64,000 nt of DNA. It comes from Texcoconibacillus texcoconensis (GTDB lineage: Bacteria > Bacillota > Bacilli > Bacillales > Salisediminibacteriaceae). A program made the position numbers and the translations under genes. Location: positions 62,001 through 126,000 of the forward strand of contig NZ_JACHHB010000007.1 in assembly GCF_014202575.1 (NCBI RefSeq). The letters are read 5' to 3'. Of this stretch, positions 27,976 through 38,900 are shown in pieces (position 1 is the stretch's first letter; each line of letters starts with the position of its first letter). The notes under the pieces were generated by a model that did no database searches, was not told the origin of the DNA, and was given only the letters and a program-made list of their open reading frames with translations.

Positions 27976-28015
27976 GAAAGGTCAGACTCCGTTTGAGGAT
28001 ATCTGACCTTTCCTT
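27976..28015. terminator. Bidirectional terminator
   Basis: GAAAGGTCAGA pairs with TCTGACCTTTC, with an A run upstream and T residues downstream. It lies between convergent genes. Confidence 0.85.
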
Positions 28016-28028
28016 TGTACAGAAATTT

Positions 28029-29279
28029 TTAACATACAGAATCGTTTGGTTTCGGGTTAGATATACCAAATAATGGTCGGATAAATAATGCAATATAAGT
28101 ACCGAGCATCGCAAAAATCATCCATACCCAACCGTGAACACTAAATGATGCGATACCACCGAAATACGCACCGATGTTACATCCGAATGCAAGGCGGGCA
28201 CCATATCCCATCATAAGTCCACCGATGAGTGCAGCAAGACCAATTTTAAAAGGGATTTTTTTCAATGCAAATACCCCGCCAGCAGCTGAAGCTAAAAATG
28301 CACCAATCATAATACCGAAGTTCATAACCGATGTCGTGTCGTTAAATACGGACTGATTAAGTGCCTCAGTACCTTGAGCTTCACTCCAGTAATACCATTG
28401 GGAAACATCGAATCCGAAAGCTTCCACGATTTGAGATCCCCATAGTGCAAATGCGGAAGTGATACCCCACGGTTGGCCACGAAGGACAAGTGTTAAAGCA
28501 TTTAAACCGGCTAGTAATAACGCAGCGACCCAAAGAGGCCATGAGCCTCGAATCATACGTTTAATTCCTGTTGTCGTTGGTAGGATTGCCATTTTTGGTG
28601 GTTTTCTTTTTTTAGCAATCACGATCGTTGCTACAACGACGGCAGCGAAAATTACCATTTGTAAAATCCAAGCTCCAAAATATCCTAAACCTGTATCTGT
28701 CGCTAATGAAATTGCAGGTCCTGCTGGCATATCTTCCATCCAAAATTCAAAGTGATATGCCCCGACAACTGAGCCGATAATGAAACCTATTAATGTAATA
28801 ATCATTGAGGATCGGCCGCCACCAACAGCATATAGTGTACCTGATGCACATCCGTTACCTAGCTGCATACCGATTCCGAAAATAAGTGAACCGATAATGA
28901 CAGATATACCGACAGGTGAAACATAACCAGTTGGATCTGTGCCGAAAAGGCCCGCACCGAAATATAAGATCGGTGCAAAAAGAGTTGTTGCCACTGCAAG
29001 CATTAACATATGCGCACGTAAAGCTTCACCGTTACCAACGGCAACTAATCTACGAAATGCTGATGTAAAGCCGAAACGAGCATGGAAGAGTGTATACCCT
29101 AGTAAAAGCCCGACGCCGGATAATATCGCCATTTGCCATCCCGCTGTTTGATATGAGATCAATGCAAGAAGGAAAAATACAACGAATCCACCAATATAAT
29201 GTTTCGTTTGCATTTTTGCTAATGACGGGGCCCCAAGCGATTGTTGAGACATTGACGTATTCGCATGTTGTGTACTCAT
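28029..29279 (-). CDS. YeeE/YedE-family transporter
   Basis: Polytopic protein of 416 residues with two homologous halves. Each carries a conserved cysteine motif, GNGCASGTLY in the first and AFGCNIGAYFGG in the second, as in YeeE (thiosulfate uptake, TsuA) and YedE. The YedE/FdhT branch is linked to selenium metabolism and formate dehydrogenase. Because this genome appears to use selenocysteine, a selenium-related role is possible, but plain YeeE/YedE proteins are common in bacilli without it. The gene is monocistronic. Confidence 0.85.
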   Translation of the reverse strand: MSTQHANTSMSQQSLGAPSLAKMQTKHYIGGFVVFFLLALISYQTAGWQMAILSGVGLLLGYTLFHARFGFTSAFRRLVAVGNGEALRAHMLMLAVATTLFAPILYFGAGLFGTDPTGYVSPVGISVIIGSLIFGIGMQLGNGCASGTLYAVGGGRSSMIITLIGFIIGSVVGAYHFEFWMEDMPAGPAISLATDTGLGYFGAWILQMVIFAAVVVATIVIAKKRKPPKMAILPTTTGIKRMIRGSWPLWVAALLLAGLNALTLVLRGQPWGITSAFALWGSQIVEAFGFDVSQWYYWSEAQGTEALNQSVFNDTTSVMNFGIMIGAFLASAAGGVFALKKIPFKIGLAALIGGLMMGYGARLAFGCNIGAYFGGIASFSVHGWVWMIFAMLGTYIALFIRPLFGISNPKPNDSVC

Positions 29280-29435
29280 TGTTAAAACACCCCTAAAGTC
29301 TATAAAGTTAATCGGAATTATAACTTTGAATATTTTACTATAGAATAAAAGAAAAGTAAATCATTTTTTGATGGTTCAAAATCAATGAGACAATGCACTT
29401 TGTTAATAGATGTATTACAATGGAGGGTGTATATA

Positions 29436-29468
29436 ATGAGCAATTTAGCGAGAGAGGATGACCATTAA
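29436..29468 (+). CDS. Possible 10-codon leader ORF of patA
   Basis: ATGAGC... to TAA encodes MSNLAREDDH. It has its own TGGAGGG site, and its TAA directly abuts the patA ATG. It may couple translation of patA or may be chance. Confidence 0.35.
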   Translation: MSNLAREDDH

Positions 29469-30629
29469 ATGCAGCAATATATTAATCCGAACGTAAAAGA
29501 ACTGCAAATTTCCGGTATTCGTCAATTTTTTAACCGAGTGAGTCATTACCCTGATGCCGTTCAATTAACGATCGGTCAGCCGAATTTCCCTACACCAGAT
29601 CACGTGAAACAAGCTGGAATCGATGCAATACAAAATAATGAAACAGTTTATACAAAAAATGCAGGAGACCCCGAGCTTTTACGTGAAATCTCTTCTTTTA
29701 TGGAAGAGAAGTATGGTCTCTTTTACGATCCTGAATCTGAAATTATTACAACGGTGGGTGCTTCACAAGCGATCGACGTCGCATTGCGAACGATTCTCGA
29801 ACCAGGTGTAGAAGTGATCATGCCTGCACCTGTATATCCGGCATATGCCTCCGCTGTGAGACTAGCTGGAGCGACTCCGGTTTATGTGGACACACGTGAT
29901 TCAGGCTTTAAAATGACAGCTGAACAGTTGCGAGGTGCAATTACGGAGCGGACTCGTTGCGTGATCATACCTTATCCTTCGAATCCAACGGGCGTCGTTT
30001 TATCAAAGGAAGAATTGAAAGCTATTGTTGAGGTTTTAAAAGAAGAAGATATCTTTATCCTTTCAGATGAAATTTATTCTGAACTGGTCTATGACACGAC
30101 GCACGAATCAATTGCTTCGTTTCCTGAGTTAAAAGACAAAACGATTGTTATTAATGGTGTTTCAAAATCACATTCAATGACAGGTTGGCGGATTGGCTTT
30201 TTATTAGCACCTGCTGAAATCCAACAACATATGCTTAAAGTTCACCAGTATAATGTAAGTTGTGCGACTTCTATATCGCAAAAAGCAGCCTTACAAGCAT
30301 TGAGAGACGGACGAAATGATCCGGTTGAAATGAGAAATACGTACCGCGAGCGCCGTGACTATACATATCAACGTTTACGAGATATGGGGTTAGAGGTAGA
30401 AAAGCCAGAAGGTGCGTTTTATATTTTACCATCGATTAAAAAACTTAAAATGGACTCATTTTCTTTTGCAGTTGACTTATTAGAAAAGGAACGAGTTGCG
30501 GTTGTACCAGGCAATGCATTTTCTGACTATGGTGATGACTACATTCGGATTTCTTATGTATATGATTGGGATACATTAAAAGAAGGCTTAGATCGTCTAG
30601 AAAGGTACGTGAAGCGTTTCTTCTCATGA
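29469..30629 (+). CDS. patA: Aminotransferase A (PLP fold type I)
   Basis: PLP-dependent class I/II aminotransferase of 386 residues, close in sequence to B. subtilis PatA, which acts in lysine-related amino acid metabolism. Seen: ISGIRQFFNRV, LTIGQPNFPTPDHV, YPSNPTGVVLS, SDEIYSELVY and the PLP lysine in NGVSKSHSMTGWRIGF. The C-terminal FYILPSIKK and VAVVPGNAFSDYG are typical. The next gene, an SDR, follows after 22 bases and is likely in the same transcript. Confidence 0.92.
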   Translation: MQQYINPNVKELQISGIRQFFNRVSHYPDAVQLTIGQPNFPTPDHVKQAGIDAIQNNETVYTKNAGDPELLREISSFMEEKYGLFYDPESEIITTVGASQAIDVALRTILEPGVEVIMPAPVYPAYASAVRLAGATPVYVDTRDSGFKMTAEQLRGAITERTRCVIIPYPSNPTGVVLSKEELKAIVEVLKEEDIFILSDEIYSELVYDTTHESIASFPELKDKTIVINGVSKSHSMTGWRIGFLLAPAEIQQHMLKVHQYNVSCATSISQKAALQALRDGRNDPVEMRNTYRERRDYTYQRLRDMGLEVEKPEGAFYILPSIKKLKMDSFSFAVDLLEKERVAVVPGNAFSDYGDDYIRISYVYDWDTLKEGLDRLERYVKRFFS

Positions 30630-30651
30630 TCAATGAAAGGAGTGGTTCATC

Positions 30652-31452
30652 GTGACACTTTATTCTGAAAAAACTTTAGCGAATGAGCATGTGTTAATCA
30701 CAGGTGCAACAGGTGGTATCGGTTATGAGACAACTCTTGCAGCTGTGAAAGCAGGTGCTTCAGTAACGATAACAGGGAGAAATGAAGAAAAGCTCCAAAC
30801 GATAAAGACGGAAATGCTTAATCTTAAAGAGGGGCATGAAGTTTGTGCGATTCAAGCAGATATTTCGACGGATGAAGGACGAAAGCAGATAACATCTCAA
30901 GCAGAAAAAATGATTGGCCCAGTTACTTGTCTTGTTAATAACGCCGGGATTCTTGGCGGGGACAAAGTAGAAACCTTAATTGAAGATGACCTGCGTCACA
31001 TCATGGAGGTAAACTTTACGTCAACGGTTTTATTAACACAACAAATTTATCAAAAAATGCTTTCAGAAAACATAGAAGGTTCGATTGTGAATGTTTCATC
31101 TTTATCAGGGTTACGAGGTACTTATGGCAATAGCGTTTATAGTGCATCGAAGTTTGCTCTTAATGGTTTTATGCAATCATTAGCACTTGAAGCGATTGAA
31201 CGTGGGATCCGTGTCAACAATGTCTGTCCAGGATATGTGAATACTGAGATGGGTACTAAAGCGATACAAAGACGTGCACACCTAGCAGATGTCGATTTTC
31301 AAGAGCAATGGAAAAAAGCGAATGAAGGGTTGCCGTCAGGCCGTATCACAGAACCAGGTGAAGTCGCAAATACAATTATATTTTTACTAAGTCACGCCGC
31401 GAAAAACATTGTTGGAGAATCAGTGAAAATTTCTGGTGGTAGTGTTATGTAA
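30652..31452 (+). CDS. Short-chain dehydrogenase/reductase
   Basis: Classical SDR of 266 residues. The cofactor loop TGATGGIGYE lies near residue 17, NNAG follows in VNNAGILGG, and the catalytic YSASK motif with an upstream Ser (NVSSLSG) is intact. An Arg after the second strand (TGRNEEK) favours NADP. The start is GTG behind AAAGGAGTGG. Its position after patA suggests a shared pathway, but the substrate is unknown. Confidence 0.85.
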   Translation: MTLYSEKTLANEHVLITGATGGIGYETTLAAVKAGASVTITGRNEEKLQTIKTEMLNLKEGHEVCAIQADISTDEGRKQITSQAEKMIGPVTCLVNNAGILGGDKVETLIEDDLRHIMEVNFTSTVLLTQQIYQKMLSENIEGSIVNVSSLSGLRGTYGNSVYSASKFALNGFMQSLALEAIERGIRVNNVCPGYVNTEMGTKAIQRRAHLADVDFQEQWKKANEGLPSGRITEPGEVANTIIFLLSHAAKNIVGESVKISGGSVM

Positions 31453-31462
31453 ATTTCATTTA

Positions 31463-31513
31463 CTGGCTTTGAATAGGGGAGGTATGCCCTTTTCAAAGCC
31501 AGTTTTCTTTTTT
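31463..31513 (+). terminator. Rho-independent terminator
   Basis: CTGGCTTTGAA pairs with TTCAAAGCCAG around an 18-base loop and is followed by TTTTCTTTTTT. It closes patA-SDR. Confidence 0.88.
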
Positions 31514-31610
31514 ACAAGCATAAGGTAAATACCGAGTATGAAAGTTATATTGAAAAAAAGTAAGAAAATACACAAGATTGTGCTTTTTACTTTCAGAAAA
31601 AGGAAGGAAA

Positions 31611-31667
31611 TGATAGAATGACTCTGTAAGCGTTTTATACTATTTGTGTAGTGTTAAAACGCTTACA
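31611..31667 (+). promoter_or_regulatory. odhAB promoter with CcpA-type palindrome
   Basis: An extended -10 element TGATAGAAT (31611-31619) predicts a start near 31626. Directly there, TGTAAGCGTTTTA (31625-31637) and its exact reverse complement TAAAACGCTTACA (31655-31667) flank a 17-base spacer. Each arm resembles a cre half-site core (TGTAA-CG). Repression by CcpA would fit the known glucose repression of odhAB in B. subtilis. A hairpin in the leader RNA is the alternative reading. Confidence 0.6.
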
Positions 31668-31752
31668 AATGAACGTCACTTCTTGCCAAATTGAAGTGAG
31701 TTAAACTTCTTCATGTAGCGAAGTTCTTACAGAACAATGGAGGTAATTGTCT

Positions 31753-34590
31753 ATGGAAAATGCAGAACATCCTTCTTCACAATTTTTTCATGGTCCGAAT
31801 GTCGGCTACTTATTGGAAATGTATGAACGGTATGAAAATGACCGTGAAAGTGTACCAAAGGATCTTCAACAGTATTTTGACCAGTATGGAGCACCTGATG
31901 AAGGGCGCAGTCACTTTGGGACGACTCAAAGGTCAAACGAAACAAACCTCTTTACATTGGCTGATATATTGAAAAAAGCAATAAAACTTGTAGATGACAT
32001 TCGTATCTACGGTCATCAACATGCTCAATTATCATATGTTAAAGAGCGTGAAGAATCCATCGATTTTTCTTTGCAAAATTATGGGCTATCTAAAAGTGAT
32101 TTAGAACAGTTGCCAGCCTATTACTTATGTGAAAGTGCACCGAGCCATGTTAAAAATGGCTGGGAAGCGATCGAACACCTAAAGAAAGTATATATTGGAA
32201 CAATCGCCTTTGAATTACATCATGTAAATGATACAGAAGAAAAACAATGGCTTTACCAACAAGTCGAATCCGAGCAATTTAAGCGCTCTCTTTCTGAAGA
32301 AGAGCAACGTGATTTACTTGGGCGCTTAACGAAAGTGGAAGGCTTCGAAAACTTCCTACATAAAACATTTGTAGGACAGAAGCGTTTTTCGGTTGAGGGA
32401 TTAGATGCTTTAGTACCAATGCTAGATGAAGTTGTCAAACGATCCGTTGAGGATGGTACGACAAATATTTTCATAGGTATGGCTCACCGTGGACGTTTAA
32501 ATGTTCTTGCACATGTGTTAGGTAAACCTTATGAATTAATTCTTTCTGAATTTCATGATGCACCTAACAAAGAGCTCGTCCCATCGGAAGGGTCTATAGG
32601 GATTAATTACGGTTGGACAGGAGATGTGAAATACCACCTCGGAGCTGATCGTGAAATAAAAGAAAGTGCTAAAACAGCTACAATTACGCTTGCAAATAAC
32701 CCAAGTCACTTAGAATATGTCAACCCGGTTGTGAATGGATTCGCACGAGCTGCACAAGAAGACCGCAGTAGTGCGGGGACTCCCGAACGGAATCCTTCTA
32801 GCTCATTTCCAATTATGGTTCATGGGGATGCCTCATTTCCAGGCCAAGGCGTTGTCTCTGAAACGTTGAATCTAGGACAGCTGCAAGGTTATTCCGTTGG
32901 TGGAACCATCCATGTTATCGCAAATAACCAAATTGGTTTTACGACAGTTAGTCAAGATTCGCGTTCAACGATGTATTCTAGTGATCTGGCTAAAGGCTTT
33001 GAAATGCCAATTATTCATGTCAACGCTGATGATCCTGAAGCATGTCTTTCAGCGATCGATTTTGCGTACCGATATCGTAAGGCATTCAAAAAAGATGTGT
33101 TAATAGATTTGATCGGCTATCGACGTTTCGGTCATAACGAAATGGATGAACCAGCTGCAACTCAACCAAAGTTATATCAAAACATACGAAATCATCCTAC
33201 AGTATGTGAGTTATATGGTCGACAATTACAAGAACGTAACGTCGTTCAAGAGAGTGAGTTGGAAAGCTGGAAAAGTGATATACAGGATCGGTTAACAACA
33301 CAAGTTGAAAAAGTGAAACAGAAAAAACGTTCTACAAAAGAGAACCCTGAACCTCCAGCACCGGTCTCCGAACCATTGAATACGATTGACACAGGTGTTG
33401 CGTACAATACGTTACAGGAAATGAACCGAGATCTATTACAATGGCCGGAAAATTTCACAGTTTTCCCTAAACTAGAGAAGATTTTAAAACGTAGGGAAGA
33501 TGCATTAGGTGATGAAGGAAAAGTAGATTGGGCGCACGGAGAAACCCTAGCCTTCGCAACAATATTAAATGACGGCACACCGATTCGCTTAACGGGTCAA
33601 GATTCCCAACGAGGAACATTCTCACAGAGACACCTCGTATTACATGATCCAAATACGAGCAAAACTTTTTCACCATTGCACACGATTTCTCAGGCACGAG
33701 CTTCTTTTGCCATTCACAATAGCCCATTGTCAGAAGCTGCTGTTGTTGGTTTTGAATATGGGTATAATGTTCAGGCCCCAGAAACATTAACAATTTGGGA
33801 AGCACAATATGGGGACTTCTCAAACGCCGCGCAAGTGATGTTTGATCAGTTTATAGCCGCAGGGCGAGCGAAGTGGGATCAAAAGTCCGGTTTAGTCCTG
33901 TTACTTCCTCACGGTTATGAAGGGCAAGGTCCTGAGCACTCAAGTGGTCGTATAGAACGGTTTTTACAATTGGCTGCAGAAAATAATTGGCACGTCGCCA
34001 ATGCAACAAGTGCTGCACAATACTTCCATCTGCTACGTCGGCAAGCATCTTTACTAGAAAAGCCAGAAGTTCGACCGCTTGTTGTTATGACGCCAAAGAG
34101 TTTGTTGCGTCATCGATTAACAACGTCACAAGCACAAGAATTTACACAAGGACATTTCCAACCGATTGTTGAAGAGGAAAGAACGATTGCCCACAAACAG
34201 GAGGCAAGTCGCCTTGTCCTATGTTCTGGAAAAGTAGCGATTGATGCAGCAGAACATATTGAACAAATGGATGATCAAAAACGAAAAGATGTACACATTG
34301 TACGTGTTGAAGAATTATATCCTTTTCCAGAGAGCTTGTTAAAGGAAGTTGTAAATGAGATGAAAAACCTTTCAGAGATTGTTTGGTTACAAGAAGAGCC
34401 AAACAATATGGGAGCATGGAATTATATTTATCCGCAATTGAAATCACTAACGCCGAATCGTTGTTCCCTACAATATGTAGGTCGTAAAAGACGATCAAGT
34501 CCAGCAGAAGGGGATCCTAATGTCCATAAAAAGGAGCAGCAACGAATCATTTCTGAAGCGTTAAACGATGAAGAGGGGAGAGAAATGTGA
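31753..34590 (+). CDS. odhA: 2-oxoglutarate dehydrogenase E1
   Basis: Thiamine-diphosphate-dependent E1 of the 2-oxoglutarate dehydrogenase complex in the TCA cycle. It decarboxylates 2-oxoglutarate and transfers succinyl to the lipoyl group of E2. Length is 945 residues, as in B. subtilis OdhA. Visible marks include the N-terminal [33 protein letters not shown], the ThDP/Mg region [12 protein letters not shown] with [27 protein letters not shown] and [22 protein letters not shown] (within about 720-740). The start is ATG 31753 behind GGAGG. odhB follows with overlap. Confidence 0.96.
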   Translation: MENAEHPSSQFFHGPNVGYLLEMYERYENDRESVPKDLQQYFDQYGAPDEGRSHFGTTQRSNETNLFTLADILKKAIKLVDDIRIYGHQHAQLSYVKEREESIDFSLQNYGLSKSDLEQLPAYYLCESAPSHVKNGWEAIEHLKKVYIGTIAFELHHVNDTEEKQWLYQQVESEQFKRSLSEEEQRDLLGRLTKVEGFENFLHKTFVGQKRFSVEGLDALVPMLDEVVKRSVEDGTTNIFIGMAHRGRLNVLAHVLGKPYELILSEFHDAPNKELVPSEGSIGINYGWTGDVKYHLGADREIKESAKTATITLANNPSHLEYVNPVVNGFARAAQEDRSSAGTPERNPSSSFPIMVHGDASFPGQGVVSETLNLGQLQGYSVGGTIHVIANNQIGFTTVSQDSRSTMYSSDLAKGFEMPIIHVNADDPEACLSAIDFAYRYRKAFKKDVLIDLIGYRRFGHNEMDEPAATQPKLYQNIRNHPTVCELYGRQLQERNVVQESELESWKSDIQDRLTTQVEKVKQKKRSTKENPEPPAPVSEPLNTIDTGVAYNTLQEMNRDLLQWPENFTVFPKLEKILKRREDALGDEGKVDWAHGETLAFATILNDGTPIRLTGQDSQRGTFSQRHLVLHDPNTSKTFSPLHTISQARASFAIHNSPLSEAAVVGFEYGYNVQAPETLTIWEAQYGDFSNAAQVMFDQFIAAGRAKWDQKSGLVLLLPHGYEGQGPEHSSGRIERFLQLAAENNWHVANATSAAQYFHLLRRQASLLEKPEVRPLVVMTPKSLLRHRLTTSQAQEFTQGHFQPIVEEERTIAHKQEASRLVLCSGKVAIDAAEHIEQMDDQKRKDVHIVRVEELYPFPESLLKEVVNEMKNLSEIVWLQEEPNNMGAWNYIYPQLKSLTPNRCSLQYVGRKRRSSPAEGDPNVHKKEQQRIISEALNDEEGREM

Positions 34591-35852
34591 TGAAAGATGT
34601 CGTCGTACCAGAATTAGCAGAATCAGTGACAGAAGGAACGGTTGCAGAGTGGCTACAAGATAAAGGGAGTTTTATTGAGAAAGGTCAAAACATTGTTGAA
34701 TTAGAAACAGATAAAGTGAATGTAGAAATTACCGCTGAGGATTCTGGTGTTCTTGTTGAAGTGCTAAGCGAACCAGGAGACACGGTTGAAGTTGGAGATG
34801 TCATTGCAAAAATCGATGAAACCAAGTCAGCAGGTGACAGTTCTTCTGAAGACCCTTCACCAGAAGAAAAGCAACAATCAGACCAAGCTGACAATACTGA
34901 TGCGTCAAGTATAGAAAAAGAATCCAGTAGTAACCAAGAACGTCCGGTCGCTACACCTGCAGCGAGAAGGTATGCTCGTGAAAAAGGAATTGACCTTGCA
35001 GATATTAACGCGCAAGACCCACTCGGACGTGTTCGTAAAGAAGATGTTGAAAGACATTCTACAGCTGCAACAAAACAAAAAACTGAAGAATCAAAGCCGT
35101 CAAAAGCGGCGGCTCAATCAGCTGCAACAACAGATGTAAATGCGATTGAAAAGCCTGTTGAACGCCAGCGCATGTCGCGTCGACGTCAAACAATTGCTAA
35201 ACGTCTCGTAGATGCACAACAAACGGCAGCGATGTTAACAACCTTCAATGAAGTTGATATGTCGCATGTTATGAAACTACGAAAAAGACGAAAAGATGCA
35301 TTTTATGATAAACACGGTGTGAAACTCGGTATGATGAGCTTCTTTACAAAAGCGGTCGTACGCGCCTTGAAAGATTACCCGTATGTTAATGCGGAAATCC
35401 AAGGAGATGAAATTCTACTGAAAAAGTTTTACGATATCGGTGTTGCAGTTTCTACGGATGACGGGCTCGTCGTTCCTGTTGTACGTGATGCGGACCGTTT
35501 AAGCTTTGCTGAGATTGAAAGTAATATCAATGAATTGTCATTAAAAGCACGTGACAATCAATTATCATTATCTGACTTACAAGGTGGATCATTTACGATT
35601 ACAAATGGTGGTGTGTTCGGATCATTGTGGTCAACGCCAATCTTAAATTCACCTCAAGTCGGTATTCTCGGTATGCATACGATCCAAAACAGACCTGTAG
35701 CTATAGATGAACATAGGTTTGAAAATCGTCCGATGATGTATATTGCACTGTCCTATGACCATCGCATTATCGATGGTAAAGATGCAGTAGGCTTCCTCGT
35801 TCGAATTAAAGAATTAATCGAGGACCCAGAATCCCTTTTATTAGAAGGGTAG
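34590..35852 (+). CDS. odhB: 2-oxoglutarate dehydrogenase E2 (dihydrolipoyl succinyltransferase)
   Basis: E2 core of the 2-oxoglutarate dehydrogenase complex, 420 residues. An N-terminal lipoyl domain has the modified Lys42 in ETDKVNVE. A Ser/Glu-rich linker follows, then the E3-binding domain ([15 protein letters not shown], about 115-130) and the catalytic domain ending in the active-site [13 protein letters not shown]. The start codon overlaps the odhA stop (TGATG), indicating translational coupling. No E3 (lpd) gene follows; the complex must use an E3 encoded elsewhere. Confidence 0.96.
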   Translation: MKDVVVPELAESVTEGTVAEWLQDKGSFIEKGQNIVELETDKVNVEITAEDSGVLVEVLSEPGDTVEVGDVIAKIDETKSAGDSSSEDPSPEEKQQSDQADNTDASSIEKESSSNQERPVATPAARRYAREKGIDLADINAQDPLGRVRKEDVERHSTAATKQKTEESKPSKAAAQSAATTDVNAIEKPVERQRMSRRRQTIAKRLVDAQQTAAMLTTFNEVDMSHVMKLRKRRKDAFYDKHGVKLGMMSFFTKAVVRALKDYPYVNAEIQGDEILLKKFYDIGVAVSTDDGLVVPVVRDADRLSFAEIESNINELSLKARDNQLSLSDLQGGSFTITNGGVFGSLWSTPILNSPQVGILGMHTIQNRPVAIDEHRFENRPMMYIALSYDHRIIDGKDAVGFLVRIKELIEDPESLLLEG

Positions 35853-35873
35853 AAACTTAATAACAATAAGCAA

Positions 35874-35918
35874 CAAGCCCTATATTCAGTAACGAATGTA
35901 GGGCTTGTTCATTTTGTT
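35874..35918 (+). terminator. Rho-independent terminator of odhAB
   Basis: CAAGCCCTATATTC pairs with GAATGTAGGGCTTG, with one weak pair, followed by a T-rich stretch. Confidence 0.85.
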
Positions 35919-35999
35919 TGGTATAATGTTGTTAACTTAGAAAATGTTCGTTTTTCTTCATTTCATCGGAGTAGGATCTAGGCATAGGAGGTTAGAGAC

Positions 36000-38900
36000 A
36001 TGTCACCCCAACAATCAATGCTAACAAGCGTGCTTCGCCAACAATTAGAAACGCTCTATGTGGAAAACAGCAATTGTGATCAGATTTATCATATGAATCA
36101 AGAAGATCTTTCAATAGTGAAAAGTTTCTGGGTGACACGGATCCTTATCGGTACTGTATATACATATAAGCAGATGAACAACTTGAAAGAGTGGCAGCAA
36201 ATGCTAGGAAGTACATGTGCTGTAACAACCTCCGAGAGGGAGAACGGTCAGTTAGTAAAGGCTGTCCCGATCAAATATAAAAAATTGATTATAGGAAATA
36301 TCGTACGTTTAAAAGAACGTCTACCTTATGTCATAGATCCTTTTAAAACTGAGAGTGATATGTGGTCATCTACAATCATCAATCATTTAGAGAGAGAAGG
36401 AGGGATCATTGACAGCTTAACAACGGCATTGTTTTTGGAATCTGAATCAAAATGGCCTTGGTTTATTGGAACGCTTTACCAAACACTGCTGAAAGAAACG
36501 AGAAAAGAGATTGTATCGTCTTTAGTTAACCGAAATCATTTAACAGACGGGGAAATGGGAGCGTCCACACAGTGGTTTACTCCGCAATGGATTATTGAAT
36601 ATATGGTTGATAATTCCCTTGCCCACTTCCTTGATGATCAAACGCAAAGCGATTTCAAAAAGCAGTCCCGCTGTTTCATTAATCACGAACAGTTTAACGA
36701 AAAAGATAGAAAGTCGCAGCCAAATTGTATTACGCACATAAACGTACTTGATCCTTGTGTTGGGACAGGTCATATCCTTTTACATACCTTTCAGCGTTTA
36801 TATGAATTACATGATTCTTTATTAGAAAAATCACCCAAAGAGATTGTTGAATATATCATTCAGCACCAGCTCGTAGGTTTGGATATAGATGCTAGAATGG
36901 TTGAGTTATCACGTTTTGCTATTTTGGTTCTTGCAAAGGATAAGGCTCCTGATGCAGACATGACTTCGTTAGAACAAAGATTGCTGACGTTATCACGCCC
37001 AGATGAATCATTCAAGGAACAATGGCAATCATTTTATCGTCGCTATCATAATGAGTTGAACTCTTCGCAATGGTCGGCATTACATCGTGTTGTTGAATGG
37101 AAGGAAAGAGAAGGGGCGTTCGGTTCTCTTACAAATGGGGAGGCGTGTAACGTTTCTCATTTACTAAAATTATTACGGGATTGTTTTCAAGATGTAAGCG
37201 ATGATAACGATAAATGGGTATTAGATACCAAATTTTTTTACCTACAACAGATGCAACTCATCAACGCAAATTATGATGTCGTTGTGACGAACCCACCATA
37301 TATGGGGAAGAAAAGAATGCCGTCTAAAGTGAGAGCGTATTTAAATGAGCATTACGTTCGCTCTAAAGGTGACTTATCGGCAGCGTATATTGAACGGTGT
37401 TTATCATTTACAAAAAGGTATGGGATTACTGCGATTGTTAATCAACATTCGTGGATGTTTTTATCCAGTTTTGAAAATTTAAGGAAAAAAGTTTTGCGAG
37501 AAACTTCGGTTTGCTCAATGTTACATCTTGGTACACGTGCTTTTGACGAAATAGGTGGAGAAGTTGTACAGACGACAGCATTTTTATTACAGCATCATCA
37601 CCAACCAAGTCATAAAGGTGTGTTCGTTCGCCTTGTTGACTATCCGAACTCACTAGAAAAATTCAAGCATTTACATAAGAAAGACAACTGGTATGTGCAA
37701 CCGATGAGAAATTTCTTTTCTATACCTAACACGCCGCTTGCTTATTGGATATCTGAAAATGTGAAGTACATTTTTCAAACTTATCCAAGAATTGAGCAAG
37801 TTGCTAAACCGCGGCAAGGATTGGCTACAGGAGATAACCAACGTTTTATTCGCTACTGGTTTGAAGTGGATTGGTCACAAATCGCTTTTTCTTGTTCAAC
37901 AAGAGAAGAAGCGGTGCAATCAGAAAAACAATGGTTTCCTTATAATAAAGGAGGCGGTTTCCGAAAATGGTATGGAAACCAATGGTACGTTGTCAATTGG
38001 CTTAATGATGGGGAGGACATTCAATCGTTTCGAAACCAACATGGGAAACTTCGCTCACGTCCACAAAATCGATCGTATTACTTTCAGCCAGGGTTAACAT
38101 GGTCATTTGTTAGCTCAGATGGGCCATCGGTGCGTTATACACCTAAAGGGTTTATATTCGATGTCGGCGGCTCGACGATGTTTCCGAATGAAGAGGATAT
38201 GTACCTCTTATTAGGCTATTTAAATAGTACGGTAGCTACTTATTTTTTAAATATGATCAATCCGACGATGAATGTTCAAGTAGGGAATATTTCTCAACTA
38301 CCTACTCCTCCTTGGCCTGATGATACGGATGAATTGAAAAGACTTGTTTCAACAATCGTACAATCAGCGAAAGATTATTGGGATCAGTTTGAACAGTCGT
38401 GGAATTTTAAGGAACACCCTTTTATGATGTTAGCCAATGAAGGGGATTGTTTGCAATCAGTTATTAAAAAGTGGGAAGCCGATCAAGAAAATGAACGAGA
38501 TGCATGTTTAGCAAACGAACAAAAAAACAATGAAATGATGATTGAGTGTTTTCAATTACATAAAGAATGTAGTCCAGAAGTAGGTGAGAAAGATTTCACG
38601 TTGTGGCAAACACCTACAGCGGAAATGGTCAAGGCGTTGCTTTCCTATTTTGTCGGTTGTACGTTCGGTCGTTTCCAACCAAACGACGGAAGTCTTAATG
38701 AATGTTCGCGATTTATCGGGTTGTCGCACCCTTATGATAAAGTAAATGGTGTCATCACACTTTTGGAACGTTGGTTGAAAAGAAGCTTTCCTGCTTGTGA
38801 CGTTAATATTTTGTTAGATTCGATTGCATCATATCTTCCTACGTCTATAGGGAAGGCACGTGAAACGATTATTCATTATTTTCAACATGATTTTTACCGC

